Notes: a model not told the origin generated them from the letters alone. Numbered from the stretch's first letter, positions 47,872-60,262 are shown. The stretch is 64,000 nt of DNA from Acholoe squamosa (GCA_949317995.1 OX439051.1:40055250-40119249); one strand, 5' to 3'. A program made the numbers and translations.

Positions 47872-47979
47872 ATGATGCATATCGGGGCCCTAGGGCTGTA
47901 TATGCTGTATATACCTGAGCCGCGGAGCGGCGAGGGTATATACAGCATATACAGCCCGTGGGGCCCCGATATGCATCAC
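47872..47979. mobile_element. Hairpin element H4 with CTAATAG direct repeats
   Basis: The left arm (47874-47915) starts GATGCATATCGGGGCCC and the right arm (47935-47977) ends GGGCCCCGATATGCATC. They pair over 42-43 bases, broken only by a TA/CAC bubble. The 19-base loop TGAGCCGCGGAGCGGCGAG contains the smaller hairpin GCCGC-GGA-GCGGC. CTAATAG occurs just outside both ends (47865-47871 and 47980-47986), consistent with a 7-bp target duplication. Confidence 0.8.
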
Positions 47980-48080
47980 CTAATAGGTTTATACCACCAT
48001 TTCCTCCATTTTGTATCAATTTCTTACCTGAAATCCAAAGAATATAGCCAGGCGAAGACATTTTGTAAAAGCAAGCGATA

Positions 48081-48780
48081 CGGCCCGGGTCAGCGCTCTG
48101 CGCGAAGCCATTGTTTTTGTTCCTTGCCGGGAGGGTTATGCCGTGTTCACACTCACTTTTCGTATGGAATCCAACCATGACATGTTATAATATTGAAATC
48201 CCAAGAAGTTTTCGATCCATAGAAGAGGAATGCGTGCTAATTTTCTCCATTTTCTTCGATATAAATAAGAATCCATTGATTTTCCCAACGTACGCGAGTC
48301 GCGGTCCGGCCATTCCCACCCGCCTCCTTGTCCGGCGAAAGTGTGTCAGTGGCCCGGATGTAGATATAGGTCATCCGCTCGCTGTACGAGGAAGACGCCG
48401 AAAATTTCGGACCGTGTTGGAAAATCAATGGATTCTTATTTATTTTGAATATATCGGACATATCAAGCATGGAGTATTCATCTAGGATGTCTAAGGATAT
48501 GTATGTTTTATTTTGAAAACTTGTCATGGTTGGATTCGATACGAAAAGTGAGTGTGAACACGGCGGTACCCCTCCCGGCAAGGAACAAAAACAATGGCTT
48601 CGCACAGAGCTATCCGGGCCGTGACTCGCTTACGATAGAAAAATCATTGGATTCTTATTTATATCGAAGAAAATGGAGAAAATTAGCACGCATTCCTCGT
48701 CTATGGATCGAAAACTTCTTGGGATTTTAATATTATAACATGACAAGCTTGGAATCAATACGAAAACTGAATGGAAACGT
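48081..48780. mobile_element. Foldback composite of inverted and direct ~200-bp units
   Basis: Arm A (48081-48184) is inverted at 48519-48621. Both copies contain TTGTTTTTGTTCCTTGCCGG or its complement. Arm B (48180-48285) is inverted at 48643-48742 (TTTTCGATCCATAGAAGAGG and its complement). A diverged B' starts at 48421 and a diverged A' at 48740. The order is A-B-centre-B'-A'-B'-A', that is two direct units facing one inverted unit. Frames on both strands contain the same short peptide because the DNA is inverted, not because it codes. Confidence 0.8.
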
Positions 48781-48796
48781 ACCACTAGGACCTAAG

Positions 48797-49104
48797 GTTA
48801 GAATTTATTTATTTTCGCATTGGATTTCATCACCGTTCAGTGTGGCGCTATGGCTAGGGTCTTCGCCTACCACCACTGCGGCCGGGGTTCAATCCTCATA
48901 CGAGTTGGCACGATTTTCCACAAAGGAAAATGGCTAGATTAACTTTGTATAGGCGCCATAATTTCCAAAAAATATTCTAAGTCCAACTTGACCCCGAAAA
49001 AGTATATACCAAAAATTTAAAAAATGCACAAGGGTGGTATATGCAGAATAATGCACGGCAAAATTGCATATAAACCCACCGGAAGTGCCGAAATCGTGGT
49101 ATAA
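48797..49104 (+). mobile_element. tRNA-derived SINE, family S1, forward copy
   Basis: It has the leader GGTTAGAATTTATTTATTTT and onward, the A box TGGCGCTATGGCTA, the B box GGTTCAATCC, a body with GGCACGATTTTCCAC, GCGCCATAATTTCCAAAAA and AAACCCACCGGAAG, and the tail GAAATCGTGGTATAA. It is inverted relative to the copy at 20642 and begins almost where the foldback composite ends. Confidence 0.8.
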
Positions 49105-49223
49105 TGATGGTTAGTGCCACCCATTGACTGAAGTCTATAATATTCTGTTGAATCTCTTTCTAGTTGATTCCCTACACAAATACATCAATGGCTAAATCAT
49201 TGCTTGCAGTCATCAGTAAATAG

Positions 49224-49570
49224 TGGCCCAACAGGGGAGAATGCACCTCCCGGGCAGGGGAATTTTTAGTACTGGTTTTGGCCAACAGGGGAAAGTATAT
49301 GGGTAAAACACTGACAAATATGCTTAAAAAAGCTTTAGACCAATGTTTGATAAGGAATCCAGTGGTATGCTTAAAATCATTCCATCTCCACTGAAAATGA
49401 TCCATTTTTGGAATGTTGGTTGCCATGGAAACATAGAAAATTGGTAGATAAGGCAATTTCTGGATGCCATGGAAACAACTCCCCTATTCAAATTAGAGAT
49501 TTTTGCCACAAACTCTTTTTGAAATTCCTCCAGGAACCAAGAACCGAAAACTGAGCTTAAAAGTTCCCGT
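49224..49570 (+). repeat. Interspersed repeat R5, copy 2
   Basis: It aligns from GGCCCAACAGG through GGTTGCCATGGAAACATAGA to CCGAAAACTGAGCT with the copy at 25489, in the same orientation. Small indels (for example the insertion near 49442) shift any reading frame. Confidence 0.8.
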
Positions 49571-51320
49571 AAGAAACAATTTTATGACAAAACATTACAT
49601 TTCTTTGGTTGTTCTTCCACAAAACTGCATTTTTTTGCATTATTAGTATTTATGATAGGATATAAAGCATTCAGAGCTTATTTTCCATTTTCAGTTGTAT
49701 ATACCAACATATGTTTGACAAGCAATTACAGCAAAACTACCGGGGATATTTTAGCTCAAGATATCTCATTTTAAAGCCCATGACTTAAACCTTTAAAGGC
49801 CATTTCCCCCCAGGAGTCATGTTTTCCCTCAACTGGCCATTACTTTAATGTCAGAGCTCTTTCATGAACAGACATAGTCCTGATAAATACCATAGTTCAA
49901 TAGGATATAGCTATAGGGGAATAGAAAAAAAATCTATAAAGAGTTTGTTTATAGTTATCTACTAGAATGTGCGTGGTGAATTTTTGAGGTGTTATGATTT
50001 ATTGACAGCACAAACTGAATACCTGCCAGTTTCAATGGCATCCTGTCAGTCCAGCTCTTAGTATAGTATTATATAGTTGTCATAATAGGAACACTCACAC
50101 TCTGAAGGTAGGTTATAAGCCAGGGGAAATTTTATTGATATGATGTGAATAGATACTGACGTCACATGCAGGGCCATGTGAGTACCTGGATGAGGATTGT
50201 CTGTGAATATTTTGTCCTCCTATCCTCACAATCTGTGTTGAATGGCAGGGATTGTCATGGGCTGTATTGTGTTAAGATGATATTTAGTCCCTGCCTATCG
50301 TCAGGTCATGGGCCATTTAGAGCTATCAAAACTTACCTCATAGTTACATGTGTTCCCTGACTCTCTCCTTTATAAATAAAATCATTGATAGTGGTCTAGC
50401 TTCCCTTTTTGGGGGAAAGAGATAGAACCAGCTTAAAGGTCGCTGAAATTGAGAGAGACCTTATGCCGTCAATGGTGCAGGTGTGCCTTTATCCTTAATG
50501 AATATATAGTATGGAGGAATCAGTGAATAACTGATGATCATCACTTATAAAGTTGTATAGACTTTTATTTTGGTTGTTCCCTATGATAGGAGATCTTTGC
50601 AAAATCCTATGACGTACCTATAATGGTGACACTTAAATGACAAGGCATTCATAGATAAGCTTCTTATGAGCAGCCTTGTATTACTGTAAACCTTCATAGA
50701 AAAAGAATCAGGGGCGCAAGTAGAAATGAACATTTTCTTTTTCAGCACATACAGTACATTCAACCTTCAGATCCAAGGAGAAAGCCCAACCAGGCACTCC
50801 CAGAGCTTCTGTGTGAGCAGCTCTGTATATATGCTTCTTTTGCCCCAAGCATGAGGCCATAACATTGAAAGTGCAGCCAAAGAGGAAGTTTAGCCTCTTA
50901 AAAAAGGGAAAGATGTTATGGTTAGGAACTATATAAAAGTGTAGCAGATATCACTTAACCCCTCAAGGCAGTCATGTTAGCCATTAAAGATCCACCACCC
51001 AGTAGGGGCGATTCTATGATTCATTACAGCAGAAGGCCATAGTGCACTGATAAATTACATCAATCAATGGGTTTCATTTTTGGTCTGCAATGTAACCAGG
51101 TGTCATGTAATTGGATGATGAAACATACCTAAATCTATTTGATATCTCTTTTTTTGAAAAGAATCTTTCATGTTTATTTCTTAGAGTAGAGGAATGGTCT
51201 TTGTCACGGTGGTGTGACTGTCTCCTTACTAGTGCTACCACAAAGTGTCGGAATTCGACTTTTGCCTCCACTGAATCCTGAACAGAAAGTGATCAGGAAT
51301 TAATGGTTTCTGAACCATTG
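49571..51320. other. No recognised gene; trace of duplication X
   Basis: ATGTGAATAGATACTGACGT to GAGTACCTGGATGAGG (50142-50195) matches 63523-63575. The rest looks unique. Confidence 0.4.
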
Positions 51321-51322
51321 TA

Positions 51323-52220
51323 CACTGCAAAAATGGTGTTTAGATTTTAAAAATGTTTAGGTCTAAACACGTTTAAAACCTAAACATATAGGTCAGTTAG
51401 GTGTCTCATCGACTACACATTCAGGAAATGAACACTTTTATTCTAACTACATAAACATTTATGCTAAACATGTTTAGATGTTTAGAGTTGAGACAGTTGA
51501 ATAATAGGTGTTTAGATTTAAACATCAATATGTTTAGATACTTGGATGTTGAATCCACACCAGGTAGCAGCACTACCTTTGACTGGACTATCTGCACACA
51601 GTTATAAACAATTGTTGTGACAAATGTCCCCAAATCCCATGTTTATCATGGTTTCATTTCAAAGAATGTAATATGAATAGAAAGGGCAATAGAAAATTGA
51701 CTAGATTCACCTAATGCATCATTACCATAAAATAATCAATAAACTCCATGACTGACACCTAATTGATGTTATTCTGGAATAGATAAGGTAATGTCCTTCC
51801 TGCCAAGTTGTTGTACTTTCTCAAGTCTCTCATTCTGATGCAGTGTGTAATATATGTACACATATCTAGCTGTGGCTGACATCTTTGGAGACTTTGACAA
51901 GTAAATACCTGCTGATGCCCCCCCCCCAGTAAATGAGGAAAAAACCAAAATATATCTCTGTTTTTTAATGCAGACATGTCTGCAAACCTTAACTCTCCAT
52001 CAAATCATTTAAACATCTAAACACAACAATTCTTAAACACCTAAACACAAAAATCCATATATCTAAACACAAAAGTTATAACCTAAACACCTACATTTCT
52101 AAACACTTGAGCTAAGCACATTGTTTGGCTAAACATGTTTAGGAAATTAATGTGATTACAAAAACGTTGCAAGAATATGTTTAGAATTGTGTTTAGGATC
52201 TAAACACCATTTTTGCAGTG
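51323..52220. mobile_element. TA-flanked element with dense TAAACA/TGTTTA subterminal repeats
   Basis: The inverted termini CACTGCAAAAATGGTGTTTA and onward are identical for 23 bases at both ends, and TA flanks each side (51321-51322 and 52221-52222). TGTTTAG and CTAAACA words are repeated many times in the first 240 and last 215 bases and are almost absent from the middle. Subterminal motif arrays are commonly transposase binding sites. No coding frame is present, so the 898-bp element is non-autonomous. The CACTG terminus and TA flank resemble R1. Confidence 0.85.
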
Positions 52221-52737
52221 TAGTTTGTAACTCATAGAAAATAAATTGCTTTCGGATTTCTTCCTAAAATTAACCATCTTTTGAGCTCCAAATAATCTAT
52301 TGGGTTAAAAAAAAACTTGTAGAGCCTCTGTACAAGAAAGTAATGTAATGGTTTTCACAACCAATTCTTTTTATTCCTTTGTCATGATTCTTTTTATTCG
52401 TTTGTCATGATTACCTTAAAAGATGGTATGGTATGACACAAAGCATACCCTGGATAAATTGAAATCCTTCAAATAAGAGAAAAAGAAGACTGTGCATTTC
52501 AATCACTTATCCATTTAATTAATTCTACCTTAGGTGTTAGAGACATTGATTCAATAATGGTGTTTCTCATGTCAGAAAACGAATGACAGGAAGTAATTAT
52601 AGACTTCCATTGGGGACCTAATTCTATGGGGCTACTTAAGCAACTTATCATCCACAGTGGGATTTGAAATTCCAGCCAAAAGGGCATCCGTGCTGATAGA
52701 GAGTTGTTACTTGGTGGGGCACTGTATGGAGTATGTC

Positions 52738-52960
52738 CACTTTAATAATTATATGTCAAATCTACTAGGGATCCTCGTAAAACTGTGAACCACCATAATG
52801 ACATTGCAGTGAACTAGTACAGTCTCTACAATGAAGCCCCAGATAGCAGTATGGTGGTACAAGGAATCTCTGTGACGATAATGACAGATATCTGGACACT
52901 TTGGGACAAGGCTTTTATTTCAGTTATTTCAAAAACATTTTCTTTTCTTTTTTACAGTAT
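52738..52960 (+). mobile_element. R1 MITE, near-complete
   Basis: It starts near CACTTTAATAATTATATG, has GGGATCCTCGTAAAACTG, GTGAACCACCATAATGACAT and GGTACAAGGAATCTCTGTG, and ends TTTTTTACAGTATA. The orientation is the same as all other copies. Confidence 0.65.
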
Positions 52961-55890
52961 AAGGAACCTGTTCTCCTGCCTGTTACTATTGTTTACATGG
53001 CTGCTTGAACAAATCAGGTGAAATATCTATAGGATACACTGAGGGATTTGATCTGTTGGGCATTTTCGGGCATTTTACTGCATATGCAGATACCAGTAAT
53101 CAACATATTTTATTTTGGGGCTCATAGGTCAAATATGACATAGGTTTGATATAAGTGGCTTAGTAACTTGCTTGGATCAGAAGCCAGGGTGTGTCTACTC
53201 AGTAATACTCTGGTGCCCTGAGGTATATACCACCATACAGGGAGCAGTAAATCATGGTGGTTTATGTATAACTCCCACTATGTGTCTTTGCAAGTTGCAT
53301 GAACAGGAGATGGAACAGGAAAAACCGCTCACTCTTCAAACACAGGTTGCGTTATTGTAGTCCGAAGCATAATATTATGCTTGCATAATGACAAGTTCAG
53401 GGTCATCCTAGGGTTACCAGTGCCATGGTGCTAGGTAGAAGTGTAATCCTACACCATAGTACTGCTGTCTGCAACAAAATGGGTCTAATGGGCCAGAATA
53501 TTTCAATATGTCCATAATAAAGTCTACATCATTTATCTAGCCCTATAAAATGGTTACAGGCCTAACAGAAAATCACTAAAGCTCAGACAACCCTCCATCA
53601 ATATTTCACACATTTGGTAGGGCTACAGCCTGCCCAACTCCCAATAGCTTGTATTCCACCCTTTAGCTCTTTGATAAAAGGATAGTACTAAAATGTGCTA
53701 AGCCCATTTGAATTTGATTTATCATCATAAGACATGAATGAGGTCCTGCCAAAAACATATATCTCATTTAACCATTTCAATGTGTAAAAGAAAAGAGAAG
53801 AAAGAAAAGTTAAACACCTAAAGGATAACTTGATGCAAGATGCTGTGCCTATATGACATTTTTGCTGTTACTACAGGGATGTAACAACTAGACAAGGAAT
53901 TAAAGATATTATACAGACCTCAAATGGTTAAACGGACCCCAACTACGACCACTCATGGTGTCTAGACAAATCGATGTGAGCACTGTTATGTACTGTCCAG
54001 GAAAAGTAGGGATCAATCAGACTGGCTGTTCCTACTCAAATCCTGGCCTCTATTTATGTTTGTTTTGAAAACATGAGATCACATCTCTTAAGTATTCATC
54101 CCTCTATCCACCCATCCATCAGTCCATCCATCCATCCATCTGTCGATATATCTTTTGCTGTGTCTATCTTTGTATCTATCCATCTATTCCTCTTAAGATT
54201 CATTTCTATATCTATAGTGATCTATCTATGTGTGTGATGTGTATTTTTGCACAAGGATGCATGTATACTCATTAATTGACTATTTGTTTTGTATTAGACA
54301 TTATAGCGATCCACAGATCCTGCTGTGTCAACTTTCACTACCATCCCGCTCCTTATGAACACATAATCTGAGTCTGACACCAACATAGCATATGCCAAAA
54401 TGAGGGTGCTTTGTCATTGTCTCCAGTAGTGATATAATTTATATAATGTATTACATATTGTTGACTCTTGATATTCATCAGGATTAAAACAAAAGTGATA
54501 GATACTAGTTACTGTTACCAACCTACTCTACTACTCAAGCTACAGTTGTCCAGGGATAAATGTAGACAAAATCATGCGAATTAGAGAGAAGCATGTGTGC
54601 GTTATACCTAGGCTCAGGTTTACTGTATGCATGACTGCCCCCTTCCATAGACAAACCACCATTGATAGCTTTCAAATGTCACAGTGCCTCTCCCACTCTA
54701 TACACAGCTCATCCACTACACTCCTCTACACATGTCAAGACTTATACCCATTGACACATCCACTAAAGCAGCTGTAGAGTGTTTATTGACAGGCTTGAGC
54801 CACAGAGTCCATGTGATGGTACAATAATCTCACAAAGCTAAGTTTTCATCTCATGTCTTGGTACATCTAGATGTCAGATACGTTAAAGAAAAAACAGGTT
54901 AACCTGCAACAGAATTCACCACTCTCATCATGATTCCATATCCATGAAGATTTGCTTTAGAATAACTAGGCTTTGAGGGCTGGAAGCTTATGTCAATCAG
55001 AGTCCTAGCTAGCCTTCTTGTAAGTCAATCTGATGAAGTAGGCTATACATTGAAAAGGTCAATTCAATTGGTGGCATTTAACTGGTGAAAAAGAGTGACA
55101 TGTATTTTATTAGAGTATTTGACAAAAGTAGAGGGAATAAAAAAGCCATGTCCAAACATGGGATCTCACCTTTCCTTGACCAAAATGTTTATTTCAGTAT
55201 GCATACATGTATTCAATTATTTTGACAGCAGAAATAACAGAATAGTTTGTAAAGACCTAGAGAACAAAATTTGTCAATCAGAATGATAAGAACCCAGAGG
55301 AAACAGGCAGATGTCCAGCCACCTCCTCTTTACTTTACCAAATAGCACAACAGTCCTCAATGCCTCATCAAGGGCAAAAATAACTGTTTAAACGGATTTT
55401 TACAGGTGGACACTAGACTTCATCTCAAGATTAGAGATAATCCACTCTCCCTTTACTGTACTTATCTTACACATGGACGCCCCTCGCCATGTTACATTGA
55501 TCTAGATGTCCAAAGGCCTGATTAAACAGCTGTGATATTTGTGTACAATCAGAGATGTCCCATAACTCTGGTCTGTAAATCACTCTCTATAGCTGCTTTA
55601 GTGGATGTGTTAATAGGTATTAGTGTTGACATGTGTAAAGGAGTGTGGTGGATGAGTAGCGTGGGAGAGGCATTGTGACATCTGGTAATTTATTGTGGTG
55701 TTGGGATTATGATGAGGACCACTCATGCATAAACAAATGGTATTCCCATGAGCCTTTATATTTACAGGCTTTTCTGATATTTCTCCATAAATACCTAGAC
55801 AAACGTAATACCCATAGTCAAGGCTGTCAGTTACACTTACTCATGAATATCAGGGCTCTTTTGTTGAAGGTATCATCCCTATAGATATCA
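52961..55890 (+). repeat. Duplication family X, copy X2
   Basis: Colinear landmarks shared with X3 include GCTGCTTGAACAAATCA (53000 and 58865), AATACTCTGGTGCCCTGAGG (53203 and 59150), TCATGGTGTCTAGACAA (53952 and 59632), ATCCTGCTGTGTCAACTT (54316 and 59957), CATAGACAAACCACCATTGATAGC (54645 and a variant at 60365), and CATTGTGACATCTGG (55671 and 63190). Confidence 0.8.
54095..54235. repeat. TCCATCCA / TCTATC simple-sequence tract
   Basis: This is an imperfect tetranucleotide-type tract. A similar tract sits at the same place in X3 (59790-59880). Confidence 0.8.
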
Positions 55891-55979
55891 TGTTTGAAGG
55901 GCTTATTTCACTGTGTCTTTTCGGTCTATTTTTTGCTATAGGCGACCGCAGACATGCCAGACCCAATTGGTGTATGGTC

Positions 55980-56246
55980 CAGGAGGCCATTTCTTAACAC
56001 ACTACGACTGCTGTCCCTTAAATCGTAGTGAAAACCTTATAATTTGGCCTTAACAGCACCATGAACAAGTAGTCCCTAATGTCTGCACCAGTACGACTGC
56101 CCTACTAAACCTTATGTAATTACTGCATAGCTGCTAATCGTAGTGAGCAGTCGTAGTGCAGTTCCTACGATAGCCTGGCTTATTCTTGGCATTTTTAAAT
56201 TGTAGTGGCTGTGTGCAGTCGTAGTACATTGAGAAATGGCCTCCTG
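55980..56246. mobile_element. MITE with 30-base inverted termini, 267 bp
   Basis: The left CAGGAGGCCATTTCTTAACA and the complement of the right end, CAGGAGGCCATTTCTCAATG, are inverted, and both continue into TACTACGACTGC-like sequence. TCGTAGTG / CACTACGA motifs recur seven or more times inside. No target duplication is clear. Confidence 0.8.
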
Positions 56247-56249
56247 TTT

Positions 56250-57170
56250 TGAGCATGACATCCTATCAAACATGTTTGATATTGTTAGACTCAGTCAGGC
56301 CCGTCTGCAGTTGCCTTAAGCCAATGATTATTTTCCATACATTTGTTATTATAAAAATGGGTCAGATTAGCAGAAAGTCAACCCAACTGATAGAGTGGAC
56401 CCGGCCCTTAAGGTGGGAATTCCACCATATCAGTTATGTGTAGTACGACTGACCAACGTCATACTTTCACTATAGCAGAAATCGTCAGGTCAGTATTTAT
56501 TTAAGGTCAGTAGAATATCCTTTCAAACAAAAGTACTATTTTTAGTATTCATCCAGATTATTGATATAATGTATTTTTAGGCATAATGGTTTGGCCAGTG
56601 TTGGCAGTGTATGCATCCTTGACTGTTGGGGTGTTATGATTCATTGACAATAGGGAACTCTCATTACCATCTAATTCCAATGATATGATGTCACTCAAAC
56701 TCACGGTATGGTATTGTATAGCCATCACCTACAGTAGCCGACCCTGTATCTCAATGAATATTTTCATAGAAGCAGACCCTCATGGAGTTGGGTTGGGGTA
56801 TATCTGAGGGATGCATCAATCTTGAAATGGGGTAAGGAAATCTAAAACTCATATTGTGTTCCTTGACAATACGGGAGGTGTACACAGTATTTGTGCTGAA
56901 CATAATTCCATTCATAAATCCACTACAATAGGTTGCTGGAACATATATATCACATACCAACATGACCGTATTAGATGACTCTTTGAAATAGGTTCATTTT
57001 GGCAAGCTGTTGGTAGCCTTGGGATTTGAATAGAACAAAAACGTTCCTTTTCAGCTTCTTTTCCTTCGAACAGATTTATGGGGTAGAGTACAAATAGGAA
57101 ATAAGGTGAATTCTACATTTTGAAACCTATCTCTAGTTAGGCATTATGAAATTAAAGATGTCCTTGAAAG
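56250..57170. other. No recognised feature
   Basis: I see no element ends or coding signal. Confidence 0.4.
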
Positions 57171-57188
57171 TTAACACCTTCAAAGTTC

Positions 57189-58393
57189 CAAAGACGTCTA
57201 GGGTAGATTGACCTAAAGACGGCCACATACCTGGAGTCAACCACCTGTCAGCTTGTTTTTCTCATTTTCAAATGTAATGCATTGGTCTTAAACCCTCATA
57301 TTATTGAAATAGAGGTGTTATAGTACCCCATAGAATGATGTCCTGGGATATATGAGGTAATTATCATTGCATGATAATACACTAAAGTTCCCATGTTTGT
57401 ATGGTTTCTACCATGACCAGCTGGTCATTTCATCAGAATTCTCCAACTTTGGTTTGATAATTTGAAGATGACAAGTGCTCACATATACAATATTTTGACT
57501 CTACACATCAATAAATAGTTTTGCTAAATGATAGCATAAGGAAAAGAAGTTTTAAATACTTTCTGTATAGGACTTATTTCCTAGAACATATCAATTTCAC
57601 CTTGAGATGACCACCATTTTACCTTGAGATGACCACCCCTTATACACCTATTTGTGCATTTAATCAAATAGGAACCATTGATTATGTAGAATTACATCAC
57701 AAGATTCATGGCCAGAATAGTTTAGGATAGAAATCTTCATTGGATTATGCTCTGATGCATACATTTCAATCTCTACTGTAATGCTACAGTTTTTACTATA
57801 ATAGAGGAACTATTTGATACTGAGAGTGTGATGATGAAGTTAGGTAATGGATTATCTAGTTCATATTGAAGGTCTATCAAAGCACATTAAAAACAAATAC
57901 TCTATAATGCAGGGTTGGAAATACCACTTCTTTTTTTATGAGATTTACAATATCCATGGCTATAAAATTGCCTCCAATTTTCCTTCTAATTTAATCACTA
58001 TAAAAGCATACATTTTCTTATGATGCAATAGTTTTAATTATGCAATTTTACTGCATATCTAGAGAAGACACTAATTATTTTTTTAAATGATAGTTTAATG
58101 ACCATAGCCCCATTAAAAGGGTAGTTATCAAGTGGTCAGCTCAAGGTGCAAGGTGGTCGTCTCAAGGTGAAGATAGACTAACTGAAATGGTCCTAGAAAT
58201 GATGAAAAACAATAGATAAACTTTACACATGGATTTGAGAAAGGTAATTGGTCCCAAAGCCCAAATAATTGTCTTTCACTTAGTACCTTAGGGAACCCTA
58301 AGGACCTATTAGACTCAAAGATATTAGCTATTACTTTTCCCTTATTGAAAACCTGCACAGGAACGGCCGTCTTTAGGTTAAGCTACCCTAATT
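57189..58393. mobile_element. Inverted-repeat element with inner inverted motif pairs, ~1.2 kb
   Basis: The outer inverted blocks are GGGTAGATTGACCTAAAGAC plus GGCC (57201) and the complement of GGCCGTCTTTAGGTTAAGCTACCC (58363-58386). Inner motif ACCTTGAGATGACCACC occurs twice at 57599 and 57621. Its inverted form occurs twice at 58132-58147 and 58152-58168. The centre is AT-rich and has no long open frame. Confidence 0.65.
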
Positions 58394-58729
58394 AGGTGTT
58401 TTCACTGATAAAGATTCAGCAGAGGAAATTAATACAATTGGTTTGAGACCTAATTGTTCAATCCTCTTCCCATTGTCTCCTCAGAAAAGCTAAAAGCTTA
58501 TATCTTCAAATGCCTTGACATTGATAAGAAGGATCAGTGTGGTATGAAGATGAGAATGTCCTTCAATAGAGGCAGGAATGCACATTGCATCTATTTACCA
58601 CATCAATTTTGGCTAAGGTGCTTAGCACTGCAATTCAATAGTAGAGAAGATGATGATATGAAGCAATTATATACTTGAATTAAGTACTTTGTTCGGAAGA
58701 AAAGTTCAAGCTCCTTAACTCTCAACAGG

Positions 58730-60262
58730 GTTTCAGATTTCAGAAAGGAAAATTTTAGCCAAAAGAGCATCCATGCTGATAAAAAGGTTTTCACTTGGTG
58801 TGCCACTCAATGCTGTAATGCACGGAATCTGTCTACCTGCCTGTTATCATCATTTAGTTACATGGCTGCTTGAACAAATCATCTGAAATATCTACAGGAT
58901 ATATCGAGGGATTTTATCTCTGGATCTTTCTAGACCTTTCATTGCATTTTCTGGATGTCCATTGTTGGTTCAAGGAAAGGTCAACCATACCATTAGGTTG
59001 TGTTGTATAGGTTAAATGTGTTTGACATAATGCCACCATGTCTAGGATATTTTAGATATACCTAGGTAAGCAATAAGTTGATGTTTTTTTCCTGTTCAAA
59101 AGTGGCTTTGTAACTTGCTTGGACCAGACGCCAGGGCATGCTTACTCAGAAATACTCTGGTGCCCTGAGGTACAAATACTCAGTGGACCATTTTACTGGA
59201 AGCAGTAAAGCATAGTGGTCTTACACTATATAGAAATCCGACTATGCCCTCTTAAAGATTTAAGAACTGGTAAATCAATGGGAAATGCTACTTACTCTTC
59301 GAATATAGGTTGCATTTTTGTAGTCTGAAGCATGTGCATGTTTGCTTCCAGGGCCCATTAAATGGAGATGTACAGCATGCCTTCAGCATTGCTACGTCTG
59401 CATTAATCTGGGTCTATGTCACATATGCCGAGTCCCTAGTAACATGATACATTCTACACCATAGCACTTCTGTCTACCACAGGATTGGGCCCAGAAATAG
59501 ATAAATTAGAAAATAAATCACTGAAGAAGGTCAGCTTAATGCAATGTGTTGGGCATTGAGCTTTGTTGCTATTGCTTTGAGGCAGTATACAGACCTCAAA
59601 TGATTAAAGGATCCCAAAGCTCTACAACCACTCATGGTGTCTAGACAATTCGATGTGAGCACTGTTATGTACTGTCCAGGAAAAGCAGGGATCACTCAGA
59701 CTAGCTGTTCCCACTCATATCCTGTCCTCTATGTCCTTTTGTACTGAATACATGAAATCAAATCTCTTCACTATTTATCTCTCTATGCATCCATGTTTCT
59801 TCTTTTGCTATATCTATCTAGCTATCTATTTATGATACATCTATTTACCTTAGGATCTATTCATGTATCTAGAAATCTCTCTAGCTCTGTGTGTAATACA
59901 AAGTTTATACAAAGTATACACACATTAGTTGGGAACTATTCATTTTGTATTTGACCATAGATCCTGCTGTGTCAACTTCCACTACCATCTCTCCTTATGA
60001 CTACACGAACTGAGTCTGACACTAGCATTACAGAGGCCACAATGACAGGCTTTTTTGACATTTTCTCCAGTAGTAATATTCATACAATTTATAGCATTTT
60101 GTTGAACCTTGATATTTATCAGAATGAAAATAAAAGCGATAGATCCTGGTTACTGTTAGCAACCTTCTCTACTCAAGTTACAATTGTCCAAGAAATCAGA
60201 AAATCAGACAAATCATGAGAATTAGTATAAAGAAGCATAGGCATACATGTTATATATATATA

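Noticed and set aside
48111-48730. Open frames of up to 124 codons on both strands sharing a PARNKNNGFAQ-like peptide
   Set aside because: The shared peptide comes from the inverted arms of the foldback composite, read from opposite strands. Overlapping frames on both strands argue against a gene.
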